Source: Saccharofermentans sp. (GTDB lineage: Bacteria; Bacillota; Clostridia; Saccharofermentanales; Saccharofermentanaceae). Taken from it: a DNA stretch of 64,000 nt. Below the pieces are notes generated by a model. It worked only from the letters and a program-made list of their open reading frames with translations, was not told the origin of the DNA and ran no database searches. Positions 52,489-61,639 of this stretch are shown piece by piece. Position numbers and translations under genes: made by a program. The stretch lies in contig JAEFBB010000005.1 in NCBI GenBank assembly GCA_016292215.1, positions 24,154-88,153 on the forward strand, in the 5' to 3' direction. The first letter of the stretch is position 1. Each line of letters starts with the position of its first letter.

Positions 52489-55400
52489 ATGGCTAATCTT
52501 CAGAGTGAACGAACCGCTGAACGTAATGACGTTACCGGCCGAATAGTTCGTATCTGTATCTTGATTATCGTTTCATTCGTCGTAGCGATTGCTGCGGTAT
52601 CTTTTGCTGTTCATCACATGAGACTGCAGTTCGAGAATGAATTCAAAATGATATCCGACAATAAGATGCATCAGGTATCTGACATCGTCAGAATGACTGT
52701 CGATGGTGATGACCTGACTTCTAACACAGTCAATGCTCCTGCAAAGTACAGCACTGTTCTGGATCTCATGCTCGTTGATACGACCAAAGAGAATCTGTCC
52801 GCAGAAGGTTACGGACTCTTCGGTTATAACAACGGTCAGTTATCACTTCTCTTAAGCCGTGGTGTTAACGATCCTTCAGAGTTCGCAGTTACAGGAAGAG
52901 ATATTTCCGAGTGGCTCGGAAATACTTCCAAGAGCACAGTTCTCGTCGGAAAGAATTATGAGAGTGTCATCGTTCCTATCACTGACAGCACAGGTATCTG
53001 TGTAGGTGTATTTGAATACAAGTGTACTTTCGGTGAGCTCTATGACATCGGCGATAAGCTCGAGCAGAGAATCCTTACCGCATGCATCATCGCAGTACTT
53101 GCCGGAGTTATTCTCTTTGCCGTTCAGGAAGTCCTTATCAGGATCTTCAGAGGCAGGGGAGATAAGGCTAATGCAGAGACAGCACAGAGCCGTGACAGAA
53201 GACTTATTTCTTCCACTATCGGTTACTGTTTTACGATCATACTTGTTGTACTGCTCGTCATGGCGACGCAGCTGTCCAAGACATACATGAAAGCTCTTGA
53301 GAGCGAGCGTGCTGACATGATGGAGAAGTGCGCTGTATCTTCAGCAGCTGCTCTTTCTTACACAGACGTAAGGGAAGGCATGAACTACATGCTTCCTGTC
53401 TATAAGTACGGCAAGGATAAGTCCTACATCGTAAACATCTATACGATGGCAGGTGACTCTTTCTTAAGACTCTATTCATCAACAGATACAGGCAATGTAC
53501 AGCAGTATTACCTCACAGGTGCAGGCAACCAGTATATTGATTGCTTCAGTCTGCTTCAGGCATCGTTTACATCAAGAAGTGACGGAGGCGTATCTTACGT
53601 ATGCGCCATTGCGCCGATCATCTCGTCAGAGAATACCGTTGCAGGTGTTCTTGAGATAATGATGCCGCGTTCCGATTTCGAGAGTTCTGTAAACGGAATG
53701 AGCCTTTCATGGATATTCACGATCATATCGATCGCTATCTCGATGGGTATTATCGTCTTCGAGATCAATCTCCTTATTTCAACAGTATCCAAGGGAATTT
53801 CCGGCAACGCTCCTGTACTCGTTATGTACGGTGAGAACGCTAACAGATTCCTTTCATTCTTTACGGCTTTCGGATCTATCATGATGCCGATAACGTTCGC
53901 GGATTATTTCAAGGAACAGCTGAAGGATTTGCCAATGCCGGCCGTGCAGGCCTTTATATGCGTAACCTTGCTGTTGTTCATCTGGGGTTATCTCGGATTT
54001 GCCGGAATCAGAAACACCATTAAGGCTAATCTTACGAGCAGGATCGCTCTTGTAGCGGTAACCTGCGCAGGATACTTCTTAGCGCTCATCGCTGGCGTTA
54101 TCAGTTTCCCTTATCTTACGACCGTACTGGCTCTTCCGATCGGCTTCTGTTTCGGTATGTCTTTTGACTATTTGAGAGATTACCGTATCAATGCAGGAAG
54201 ACTCGGTTACAAGGACTATAACGACAGGATAATCCATAATGTTCAGGCAGCGTCTTATTTCCTCGGTGCTGCAGTAGGTGCCGTTATCGCAGGTATCTGC
54301 TATGAAAGATACGGACTTTTTATCGTAACTATCATCAGTGGTGCAGCGCTCGTTCTTACTGCCATCGGCATGATCTACTTCATGCAGAATAATACGCAGG
54401 TAAGGGAAGCTCCTCTGTCTATAAGCGGTTACCTCTCTGTTTTCGCTGACTCAAGGATCGCGAGATTCCTTAATTCCTCATTCCTGATGCTCGGCGTTGC
54501 GATCGCTTTCATGACGATGTTCGTTCCGAACTATCTTGATAATGTCGGAATCTCACTTCCTACGACATCATTCTATTTCCTCGTCTGCGGATTCATGGCA
54601 TGCTTCGTCTGCGGCTTCTTTAAGAACAGACTTGCTCATATGCTTACATCAAGAACGAGAGTACTGATCCAGGCGGCTTCCACAGTGCTCGGCCTTTTCG
54701 TCTTCGCACTGCTGCCTTCTGCAAAGACACTTGTAGTAACCAGTGCTTTCTTAGGTATCGCTCTCGGTATCCACGATTATTACTACATCTACGTTCTCTA
54801 TCTTATCTGCAACGGTAATGTAAGAACCAACTTAAGAAAACTTGCTGAATATACAGTTTATCTCGGTGCGGGATTATTGCTCCCGATCGTCATGATCGCT
54901 TTCATGGTCAACAACGTCAGGATCACATTCCTTGTGCTTACGGTGATCATTGCAATCCTCGCATTCATCTATCCGCTGTCTTCTTATGCAGGCAAGATCG
55001 ATGAGCGTGATCTCTCGCTTAAGCCCCAGAAGGCAAAGCGCGAAAAGCAGCCGGCTCCGGCAGCGCCTCAGGCTTCTGCTGTTGTTATGCCTGACGGTAC
55101 AGTCGCAGCAGCACCTCAGGATGCTTTCAATGTAGCTGAAGAGCAGTATGTTGCAGAAGAACAGTATGCAGCACAAGAGCCTCAGGCACCGGTTCAGCAG
55201 CAGTATCAGCAGCCTTCACAGACTCAGTACCAGCAGCAGTATCAGCAGCCCGCACAGACTCAGTATCAGCAGCAGTACCAGCAGCCAGCCCAGACGCAAT
55301 ATCAGCAGCAATACCAGCAGCCTGTACAGCAGTATACCCAGCAGTATCAGGAGCCTACGCAGTATCAGCAGCAATATCAGCAGCCGCAGCAGTATCAGCA

Positions 55401-55575
55401 GTACGGCCAGCCTCAATACCAGCAGCCTGTACAGCAAGGTGCTCCGCAGTCTCCTGCTGATCCTTATGCAGGATCCAATCCTGCACCTTACGATGCACCA
55501 GCACCTCAGGGTCCTGTAGATCCTTTGGCATTCCTGAACGGTGAGGGTAATGAAGGAGGTAATCAAAATGTCTGA
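52489..55575 (+). CDS. Large membrane protein: two sensor-like external modules, MFS core and Gln-rich tail
   Basis: The 1028-residue protein has an unusual architecture. Two helix-external domain-helix units come first (helix ~20-42, external ~43-195, helix ~200-225; then ~240-262, external ~263-415, helix ~418-440); the external parts may be Cache-like, but this is not certain. A 10-12-helix MFS-type core follows (~455-905), then a Pro/Ala and Gln/Tyr-rich tail with 36-base repeats. The start is ATG 52489 behind AGGGGAGG; an upstream frame start overlaps tRNA-fMet. It could be a ligand-gated transporter or receptor. It overlaps the next gene by eight bases. Confidence 0.8.
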   Translation: MANLQSERTAERNDVTGRIVRICILIIVSFVVAIAAVSFAVHHMRLQFENEFKMISDNKMHQVSDIVRMTVDGDDLTSNTVNAPAKYSTVLDLMLVDTTKENLSAEGYGLFGYNNGQLSLLLSRGVNDPSEFAVTGRDISEWLGNTSKSTVLVGKNYESVIVPITDSTGICVGVFEYKCTFGELYDIGDKLEQRILTACIIAVLAGVILFAVQEVLIRIFRGRGDKANAETAQSRDRRLISSTIGYCFTIILVVLLVMATQLSKTYMKALESERADMMEKCAVSSAAALSYTDVREGMNYMLPVYKYGKDKSYIVNIYTMAGDSFLRLYSSTDTGNVQQYYLTGAGNQYIDCFSLLQASFTSRSDGGVSYVCAIAPIISSENTVAGVLEIMMPRSDFESSVNGMSLSWIFTIISIAISMGIIVFEINLLISTVSKGISGNAPVLVMYGENANRFLSFFTAFGSIMMPITFADYFKEQLKDLPMPAVQAFICVTLLLFIWGYLGFAGIRNTIKANLTSRIALVAVTCAGYFLALIAGVISFPYLTTVLALPIGFCFGMSFDYLRDYRINAGRLGYKDYNDRIIHNVQAASYFLGAAVGAVIAGICYERYGLFIVTIISGAALVLTAIGMIYFMQNNTQVREAPLSISGYLSVFADSRIARFLNSSFLMLGVAIAFMTMFVPNYLDNVGISLPTTSFYFLVCGFMACFVCGFFKNRLAHMLTSRTRVLIQAASTVLGLFVFALLPSAKTLVVTSAFLGIALGIHDYYYIYVLYLICNGNVRTNLRKLAEYTVYLGAGLLLPIVMIAFMVNNVRITFLVLTVIIAILAFIYPLSSYAGKIDERDLSLKPQKAKREKQPAPAAPQASAVVMPDGTVAAAPQDAFNVAEEQYVAEEQYAAQEPQAPVQQQYQQPSQTQYQQQYQQPAQTQYQQQYQQPAQTQYQQQYQQPVQQYTQQYQEPTQYQQQYQQPQQYQQYGQPQYQQPVQQGAPQSPADPYAGSNPAPYDAPAPQGPVDPLAFLNGEGNEGGNQNV
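55201..55329 (+). repeat. 36-bp tandem repeats in the Gln-rich tail
   Basis: Three units (55201-55236, 55237-55272, 55273-55308) encode QYQQP[SA]QTQYQQ and a partial fourth ends at 55329. Further irregular QQY words follow to about 55440. Confidence 0.9.
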
Positions 55576-56350
55576 TGAACTCTGGAGTCAGAAACTGACA
55601 CGCGAGAATATCCGCGATTTTTATATGTCCACTGTAGTCATGGTTTATTCTTCCTGCTACAGCATTACAAAGGAAGCAACAAGATGTGAGAATGCGATCA
55701 TCAAGTCTTATCTCGACATCTATTCCAAGCGTAATAACGTACCGGGTGACAGGGTAATCTATGAATTCGGTGATATCCTTCTTGCGAATGCGAAGAATAT
55801 CGTTACGCAGTATCCGCTTCCTGCAGACATGACTTTCGAAGACAGGCTTCTCGATGAATACACAAGAAATTCCATGCTCGAGAAGATCCTTTCCAAGATC
55901 GATTCCAAGGGCTTCAAGGCTATGGAATTCATCAATACGGACGTTAAGAACAAAGCCGTCAGACGTCCTAAGCAGATGAGAAAGCTTAATGATCTTTTCC
56001 AGATCACACCGCTCCTGATCCTCGAAGTTATAGTTCTTGCCATCGTTATCTGGATGGTAAGTTATGCGGCTGTAGTGCTTCCTTACAGACACTCCGAACT
56101 CATTAACGAGAAGGGGATTTTCGAATCTGCTACTATCCAGGATCAGTACACGAACGCACTCGCATTCTATCCTTTGAGAATACAGACGAATAAGTCTGCA
56201 GAAGAAGGCTTTATGCCGGCTCCCACGAATCCTACTGTATCCACAGAGGCATCGACAGAGAGCCAGGAGGAGACAACTACTACCAATAACATTCCCGGTC
56301 CTCTGCTTGCTGAGACGACGGTTCCCGGTATATCTGCCACGAGCGGCTGA
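55568..56350 (+). CDS. Single-pass membrane protein with sigma-region-2-like head
   Basis: The 260-residue protein is not recognised as a family. Residues 1-145 are helical; VYSSCYSITKEATRCENAI is loosely like region 2 of extracytoplasmic sigma factors, but this is weak. One membrane helix lies at about 155-180. The external part is 80 residues, ending in a Thr/Ser/Pro-rich segment. AAGGAGG precedes the ATG, which overlaps the MFS-fusion stop by eight bases. Close coupling suggests that it works with that protein, perhaps as a signalling partner. Confidence 0.72.
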   Translation: MSDELWSQKLTRENIRDFYMSTVVMVYSSCYSITKEATRCENAIIKSYLDIYSKRNNVPGDRVIYEFGDILLANAKNIVTQYPLPADMTFEDRLLDEYTRNSMLEKILSKIDSKGFKAMEFINTDVKNKAVRRPKQMRKLNDLFQITPLLILEVIVLAIVIWMVSYAAVVLPYRHSELINEKGIFESATIQDQYTNALAFYPLRIQTNKSAEEGFMPAPTNPTVSTEASTESQEETTTTNNIPGPLLAETTVPGISATSG

Positions 56351-56380
56351 TTATATATTTAATTACGGAGGTTTTTGAGG

Positions 56381-57304
56381 ATGGACAGGTACGCATTTCT
56401 GCTTGAATTGAATACTAATCTTAACATGAAGATCTCCGACAAAGAGATTGACGGTGAGGTGGGCGGCCTTCTGATCAAGGTCAGCTTCACACCTGACGGC
56501 AGTCTCAGAGTTAATACAAAGGCCTATCTCGGTCCGCATAATGCTTTCAGGGAAGATATTGAGGCTGCGTTCAACAAGACGAGCTCCTTTGCTGATTTCC
56601 TTCTCGAGAATGAGGTCGTAGACCTTTTTGCGCCCAAAGAGACTTTGTCGATGGATTCGGCTTTTAACATCGCTCAGGACATAATGATCTTTGCCACCAC
56701 GCTTACGGCATTGGGTTATAAATCCACATGTTCACCGATCGATATCGAAGGCGGCGGAAGCACTCTTGAAGGTGACTTCTACAGCGACAGGCTTAAAGAC
56801 CCAAATGCGAAAAAAGAGTTCTATTTGAAGTCTCCAAGAATGAAGATGGGAATCTTAGGTGCAGTCATCGGCACATTTGCTTCTCTGTTCCTCTGCATTG
56901 TGGCAGGTATGACAAACAGCTGGATATTCTTTATTCCTGCGGTTTTCATTGTTTCATTTCTTCAGCTGGCGTTATATGAACTTTTCGCAAAAGAGAGGAT
57001 ATGCTTTATCGGCATTATCGTCTGCTTCGTCTTAACGCTGTTTGCATTGCTGTTTGGTGACAGACTTGTATGGACGATAAACCTGATAGACTTTTTCCCT
57101 GAACTCAATATGATCGAAGCATATCTTGAAGTTCCTCATCTTGTAGAAGACGGTCTTGCTGCACCCATGGAATACTACAGGGATTTCATCATAATGTTCA
57201 TCTTTTTCGGTTCTGTTTATCTGATCACATTCGCAAATTTCTTCGTAATGAAGCTTTCAATCATGGACTGGTTCAAAAAGAATACGAGATTGTTTGAAGG
57301 CTGA
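56381..57304 (+). CDS. Four-helix membrane protein with soluble N-terminal domain
   Basis: The 307-residue protein is unrecognised. The N-terminal 155 residues form a soluble domain (MDRYAFLLELNTNLNMKISD start, then DGEVGGLLIKVSF). About four hydrophobic helices follow between residues 160 and 300. GGAGG lies about ten bases before ATG 56381. It is the third gene of the MFS-fusion operon, 30 bases after the previous stop, and a terminator follows it. Confidence 0.72.
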   Translation: MDRYAFLLELNTNLNMKISDKEIDGEVGGLLIKVSFTPDGSLRVNTKAYLGPHNAFREDIEAAFNKTSSFADFLLENEVVDLFAPKETLSMDSAFNIAQDIMIFATTLTALGYKSTCSPIDIEGGGSTLEGDFYSDRLKDPNAKKEFYLKSPRMKMGILGAVIGTFASLFLCIVAGMTNSWIFFIPAVFIVSFLQLALYELFAKERICFIGIIVCFVLTLFALLFGDRLVWTINLIDFFPELNMIEAYLEVPHLVEDGLAAPMEYYRDFIIMFIFFGSVYLITFANFFVMKLSIMDWFKKNTRLFEG

Positions 57305-57347
57305 TTTAATATCCTCAAAACCATTTAAAATCAAATGCGATAAAAAT

Positions 57348-57380
57348 GACCCGAAATATAGTATTTTCGGGTCTTTTATT
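57348..57380 (+). terminator. Terminator of the three-gene membrane operon
   Basis: GACCCGAAATA (57348-57358) pairs with TATTTTCGGGTC (57362-57373) and is followed by TTTTATT. Confidence 0.88.
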
Positions 57381-57438
57381 ACGTGTATCATTAAGATATC
57401 AAAAAGCTCCCGGCTATATAGGAAAGGAGAATGTATTC

Positions 57439-58617
57439 ATGTTCGATTTTAAGTATTTCACCCCCACGAAAGTTGTATTTGGCAAGAACACGGAATCTCA
57501 GGTTGCAGACCTCATCAAGGAATTTGGCGGTACCAAGATCCTTATCCATTATGGCGGCGGAAGCGTTGTCAGGTCCGGACTTCTCAAGAGAGTAACAGAT
57601 ACTCTTGATGCAGCAGGAATCAGCTATGTCGTTTTGGGCGGTGCAGTTCCGAATCCTCATTTGGGACTTGTTTATGAAGGCATCGAACTCTGCAAAAAAG
57701 AAGGCGTTGATTTCCTTCTTGCAGTAGGCGGCGGAAGCGCTATCGATTCAGCTAAGGCAATCGGTTACGGCGTAGCTAATGAAGGCGATGTTTGGGACTT
57801 CTACGATTATAAGCGTCAGGCAAAAGGATGCCTTCCTTTGGGCGTTATCCTTACCATTGCAGCTACAGGAAGTGAGATGAGCGATTCTTCCGTTATCACA
57901 AAGGAAGAAGGCCTTGTTAAGAGAGGCTACAGCAGCGATTATTCAAGAGCAAAGTTCGCTATCATGAATCCTGAGCTTACCATGACTCTTCCTGATTATC
58001 AGACAGCATGCGGATGCACAGATATCATGATGCATACGATGGAAAGATATTTCACAAACGGCGGAAACATGGAGATCACAGATGCACTTGCAGAAGGACT
58101 TCTCCGCACGGTTAAGAAGAATGCAGTTATCCTCCGTGACGATCCCCAGAACTACGATGCACGTGCAGAAGTTATGTGGGCAGGAAGCCTTGCTCATAAC
58201 GGCCTTACAGGCTGCGGCAACGACGGCGGAGACTGGATGACACATAAGCTTGAGCATGAGCTCGGCGGCCTTTATGACGTAGCTCACGGCGCAGGCCTTG
58301 CAGCTATCTGGGGCACATGGGCAAGATACGTATATAAGAACTGTCTGCCGCGTTTCAAGAAGTATGCGGTCAATGTTATGGGTGTAGCTGATGAAGGCAC
58401 CGATGAAGAGATCGCTCTTAAGGGTATCGAAGCAATGGAAGATTTCTACAGATCCATCAACATGCCTACAAATCTCCGCGAACTCGGTGTAACACCCACA
58501 GAGGAGGAGCTTAAGGAAATGGCTCATAAGTGCGCTGTAGGCGTTGGCGGTGAGATGGGCTCTGCTAAGGTTCTTGATGAACAGGCAATGTACGACATTT
58601 ATAAGGCAAGCATGTAA
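57439..58617 (+). CDS. Iron-containing alcohol dehydrogenase (butanol dehydrogenase-like)
   Basis: The 392-residue protein has the nucleotide motif VGGGSAIDSAKAIGYG, the GCTDIMMHTMERYF segment and the metal-binding HKLEHELGGLYDVAHGAGLA stretch. Group III alcohol dehydrogenases reduce aldehydes with NAD(P)H, often in solvent or fermentation pathways; YugJ/Bdh-like members are the closest match by pattern. ATG 57439 is chosen: AAAGGAGA is nine bases upstream, whereas an ATG at 57431 is out of frame. Substrate is unknown. Confidence 0.9.
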   Translation: MFDFKYFTPTKVVFGKNTESQVADLIKEFGGTKILIHYGGGSVVRSGLLKRVTDTLDAAGISYVVLGGAVPNPHLGLVYEGIELCKKEGVDFLLAVGGGSAIDSAKAIGYGVANEGDVWDFYDYKRQAKGCLPLGVILTIAATGSEMSDSSVITKEEGLVKRGYSSDYSRAKFAIMNPELTMTLPDYQTACGCTDIMMHTMERYFTNGGNMEITDALAEGLLRTVKKNAVILRDDPQNYDARAEVMWAGSLAHNGLTGCGNDGGDWMTHKLEHELGGLYDVAHGAGLAAIWGTWARYVYKNCLPRFKKYAVNVMGVADEGTDEEIALKGIEAMEDFYRSINMPTNLRELGVTPTEEELKEMAHKCAVGVGGEMGSAKVLDEQAMYDIYKASM

Positions 58618-58650
58618 GTGACCTGTAATTCCTGAAAGGAGGATTCCTTT

Positions 58651-59622
58651 ATGTCAGTAAAATGGGGCGTTTTGGGCACCGCGAATATCGCAAGAGGCTG
58701 TACTATTCCAGGTATGAAAATGGCTGAGAACTGTGAGCTTTATGCCATTGCCGGAAGAAATGAAGCAAAGGTTAACCGCTATAAGGATGAGTTCGGTTTT
58801 GAGAAAGCTTATGTCGGATACGACAAGCTTTTGGAAGATCCTGAAGTACAGGCGGTTTATATCCCGCTTCCGAATAATCTTCACAAGGAATGGGTCATTA
58901 AGGCTCTTAAGGCAGGAAAGCACGTTCTGTGCGAGAAGCCTCTGGCTTTGAATGCAGCTGATGCAAGAGAGATGTTTGCTGTTGCAAAAGAGAATAATGT
59001 CATCCTGATGGAAGCTTATGCATATCTTCACAGCCCTTATATCCAGTCTCTTAAGGACGATATAAAGAGCGGAATCATCGGTGACGTTGAGTTCGTCGAT
59101 ACTGCATTCTTCACACAGTATTACGTTGAAGATATCAGAATGTATAAAGAGCTCGGAGGCGGCGCAATATACGATCTCGGATGCTACTGCACGACCATGA
59201 TCTTATCGCTTATTGATTCGGCACCTGACTTCGTTACGGCAAAGGCTGAGTTCAATGATAAGGGCGCAGATGTTCTGGCTTCTGTTATCCTGAAGTTCGA
59301 AAACGGAGCGAGGGCAGTATTCAATGTCGGAATGATCTTCGATCCGGGTTCAGACAGAAGAAAAGACATCCTTTACGTTCACGGTTCAAAGGGAACTATC
59401 GTATCCGACGTAGAGTATAACCAGGAAGGAAGAGTCACATATACTGTCACTTCCGGAAGCAAGGTCTATAATCCCGTTATCAATGTTCCCCAGAACTATA
59501 TGCTTGAAGTAGAGCAGCTCGGAAGATGCATCGAGAGAGGTGAGGGGCAGCATATCACACCTGAATTCTCCATTAAGAATGCAGAGCTTCTCGACAAGAT
59601 CTTAGAGCAGATCGGATATTAA
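58651..59622 (+). CDS. Gfo/Idh/MocA-family oxidoreductase
   Basis: The 323-residue protein has GVLGTANIARG (dinucleotide loop, residues 6-16) and CEKPLALNAADA, with the family's EKP signature, plus GGGAIYDLGCY for the C-terminal beta-sheet domain. Members oxidise or reduce sugar-like substrates with NAD(P). GGAGG precedes the ATG. It stands between the alcohol dehydrogenase and nitroreductase. The substrate cannot be told. Confidence 0.9.
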   Translation: MSVKWGVLGTANIARGCTIPGMKMAENCELYAIAGRNEAKVNRYKDEFGFEKAYVGYDKLLEDPEVQAVYIPLPNNLHKEWVIKALKAGKHVLCEKPLALNAADAREMFAVAKENNVILMEAYAYLHSPYIQSLKDDIKSGIIGDVEFVDTAFFTQYYVEDIRMYKELGGGAIYDLGCYCTTMILSLIDSAPDFVTAKAEFNDKGADVLASVILKFENGARAVFNVGMIFDPGSDRRKDILYVHGSKGTIVSDVEYNQEGRVTYTVTSGSKVYNPVINVPQNYMLEVEQLGRCIERGEGQHITPEFSIKNAELLDKILEQIGY

Positions 59623-59635
59623 TGAGGTGAATGAC

Positions 59636-60160
59636 ATGAACGAGACATTAAAAGTATTAAAGACAAGAAGAAGCTGCAGAAACTTTAAGCCTGACATGGT
59701 AAAAGAGGAAGACTTAAAGGCTATCCTTGAAGCAGGCACATATGCTGCAACAGGTATGGGCAGGCAGAGCCCGATCATCATTGCTGTTATAGACAAAGCT
59801 ACAAGAGATGCTCTGTCTGCCGCTAACGCAAAGATCGCAGGAATGCCTGAAGGAACAGATCCTTTCTACGGCGCTCCCGTAATCCTTATCGTCCTTGCTA
59901 AAAAAGATGTTGTAACTTATATCTACGACGGTTCTCTCGTTATGGGCAATCTCATGAATGCCGCAAAGAGCCTTGGCGTCGACAGCATCTGGATCCACAG
60001 GGCGAAGGAAGAATTCGAATCAGAGATCGGCAAGGATATCCTTGCAAAGCTCGGCATCACAGATGAGTATGAGGGCATCGGTCACTGCGCATTAGGCTAT
60101 GCTGCAGCACCTCTGGCTGATCCTGCTCCGAGAAAAGGTGACTACGTTTACTACATTTGA
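59636..60160 (+). CDS. Nitroreductase family protein
   Basis: The 174-residue FMN protein starts LKVLKTRRSCRNFKPDMV (RRSxRxF phosphate-binding motif) and has AGTYAATGMGRQSP and LGYAAAP near the end. It probably reduces an electrophilic or nitro-type substrate with NAD(P)H. ATG 59636, six bases after GAGGTGA, is preferred to GTG 59627. It lies 13 bases after the MocA-type gene. Confidence 0.9.
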   Translation: MNETLKVLKTRRSCRNFKPDMVKEEDLKAILEAGTYAATGMGRQSPIIIAVIDKATRDALSAANAKIAGMPEGTDPFYGAPVILIVLAKKDVVTYIYDGSLVMGNLMNAAKSLGVDSIWIHRAKEEFESEIGKDILAKLGITDEYEGIGHCALGYAAAPLADPAPRKGDYVYYI

Positions 60161-60171
60161 TGAGGCACGGT

Positions 60172-60798
60172 ATGGAAAAGCGTTTTAAGGTATTAATGCT
60201 CAACGGAAGCCCGAGAGAGAACGGCAATATTGCTGTAGGTTTCCGCGAGATGCAGAAGATCTTCGATGAACTTAATGTTGAATATGAATGCATAGATCTG
60301 GGGAAGAAAGATGTCAGGGGATGCATTGCCTGCGGTTCATGCGGCAGCACCGGCAAGTGTGTTTTCAATGACGTCGTAAATGAGATCTCCGATAAGTTCG
60401 AAAAGGCAGACGGCATCGTTGTCGGTTCGCCTGTTTACTACGGCTGTGCCAACGGTACGCTTGTCTCAGCTCTCCAGAGAGTATTCTACAGTTCGCATTT
60501 CGATAAGCGCATGAAGGTCGGCGCAAGCGTCGTGTGCGCAAGGCGTTCCGGCTGTACGGCGACATTCGATGAATTGAATAAGTTCTTCACGATATCCAAT
60601 ATGGCAGTTGCTACAAGTCAGTACTGGAACAATATCCACGGCGGCGCTCCCGGCGAAGCTGACCAGGATGAAGAAGGAAAGCAGACTATGAGAGCTCTTG
60701 CCCGCAATATGGTCTTCCTTATGGAAAGTATTGCACTTGGCAAGGAAAAGCTCGGACTTCCTTATCAGGAAGAACATCTGTGGACAAATTTTATCTGA
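60172..60798 (+). CDS. Flavodoxin-family NAD(P)H reductase with Cys cluster motif
   Basis: The 208-residue protein has LNGSPRENGN (FMN phosphate loop), CIACGSCGSTGKCVFND (four Cys residues) and SPVYYGCANGTL. Iron-sulfur flavoproteins of anaerobes have a similar Cys pattern; the cluster here is an inference. ATG 60172 is preceded by GAGG at about five bases; an alternative ATG at 60160 overlaps the nitroreductase stop. A terminator follows. Confidence 0.85.
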   Translation: MEKRFKVLMLNGSPRENGNIAVGFREMQKIFDELNVEYECIDLGKKDVRGCIACGSCGSTGKCVFNDVVNEISDKFEKADGIVVGSPVYYGCANGTLVSALQRVFYSSHFDKRMKVGASVVCARRSGCTATFDELNKFFTISNMAVATSQYWNNIHGGAPGEADQDEEGKQTMRALARNMVFLMESIALGKEKLGLPYQEEHLWTNFI

Positions 60799-60811
60799 TG
60801 TAATGTGTTTT

Positions 60812-60842
60812 AAGCCTGCTTCAGAGATGGAGCAGGCTTTCT
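60812..60842 (+). terminator. Terminator after the flavodoxin-family gene
   Basis: AAGCCTGCT (60812-60820) pairs with AGCAGGCTT (60831-60839), then a short T-rich tail. Confidence 0.82.
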
Positions 60843-60856
60843 GTTTGGGGTGAAAT

Positions 60857-61618
60857 ATGGACAATAAGAAAGACGATATTCCCAATATTTCAGGCTATAC
60901 AATAGCTTCTGTGCTGACTCAGTTCCTTGCGCTGATGTTTTTCTTCCTGGCAATTGTTGCCTTCGTGAATGACTCTGTTATAGGTGGGGTTATTCTTGTT
61001 GCGATCGGTGTGCTTTGCGAATTCTTATTTGTAAAGATGATTAAGAAGATCCTGTTCTGGAAGAAACAGGAAAAAGAAGGCGTCTCTCAGCCTGCTGAAG
61101 AAGTTTTCGCAGAATCACTCTACAGAAATGACGGTGAGAGCTATGAGACAGCACGCCGGTTTTATTGTGAGCAGCATGGGAAGAAAGCCGGAAAACTTAC
61201 CGGTGAAGACGATAATATGATCTGGCAGTATACCTATGGCGACTTTGCTTATCTCTTGATGTGGGTAATTGATAACGGTTTTTACCGTCCTTCCAAAGAC
61301 TACGATGAAGATCAGGCAGAGGAAGCTAAAGCTGAGATCGCGAAGATCAGGAAAAGGGAAGCCCTGCCTACGGATTTCCTTAGCGATTACAGCGACGGGT
61401 TTTTCATGGAAGATGAGGTCGCGAAAAAGGCACGCGGCTTTGTAAAGGCATATCGCGATGGTTCATTCCTTGATGATGTCAGGGCCTTTGCAAAGGATAA
61501 GCTTGGTACAGAGCTTTATGGTTTCCCTTTCCGCTGGGAAGATTACGATGCGTTCAAGCCCAAGATAGACGAAGCCTATAAAAAGTATCAGGAAAAGAAT
61601 TCCGCTGCTGATAATTGA
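60857..61618 (+). CDS. Membrane-anchored hypothetical protein
   Basis: The 253-residue protein has two N-terminal membrane helices (about residues 18-38 and 43-62) and then a soluble domain with YTYGDFAYLLMWVIDNGFY and TDFLSDYSDGFFMEDEVAKK (shown as TDFLSDYSDGFF). This soluble part vaguely resembles uncharacterised DUF7832-like proteins; the likeness is from memory and weak. Function unknown. It is convergent with the recombinase gene, 21 bases away. Confidence 0.72.
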   Translation: MDNKKDDIPNISGYTIASVLTQFLALMFFFLAIVAFVNDSVIGGVILVAIGVLCEFLFVKMIKKILFWKKQEKEGVSQPAEEVFAESLYRNDGESYETARRFYCEQHGKKAGKLTGEDDNMIWQYTYGDFAYLLMWVIDNGFYRPSKDYDEDQAEEAKAEIAKIRKREALPTDFLSDYSDGFFMEDEVAKKARGFVKAYRDGSFLDDVRAFAKDKLGTELYGFPFRWEDYDAFKPKIDEAYKKYQEKNSAADN

Positions 61619-61639
61619 TAAGAGTCCTGTTCAGGAACT

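Noticed and set aside
55201..55440. CRISPR-like array
   Set aside because: The repeats are contiguous and in frame in a Gln-rich protein tail, without unique spacers or cas genes.
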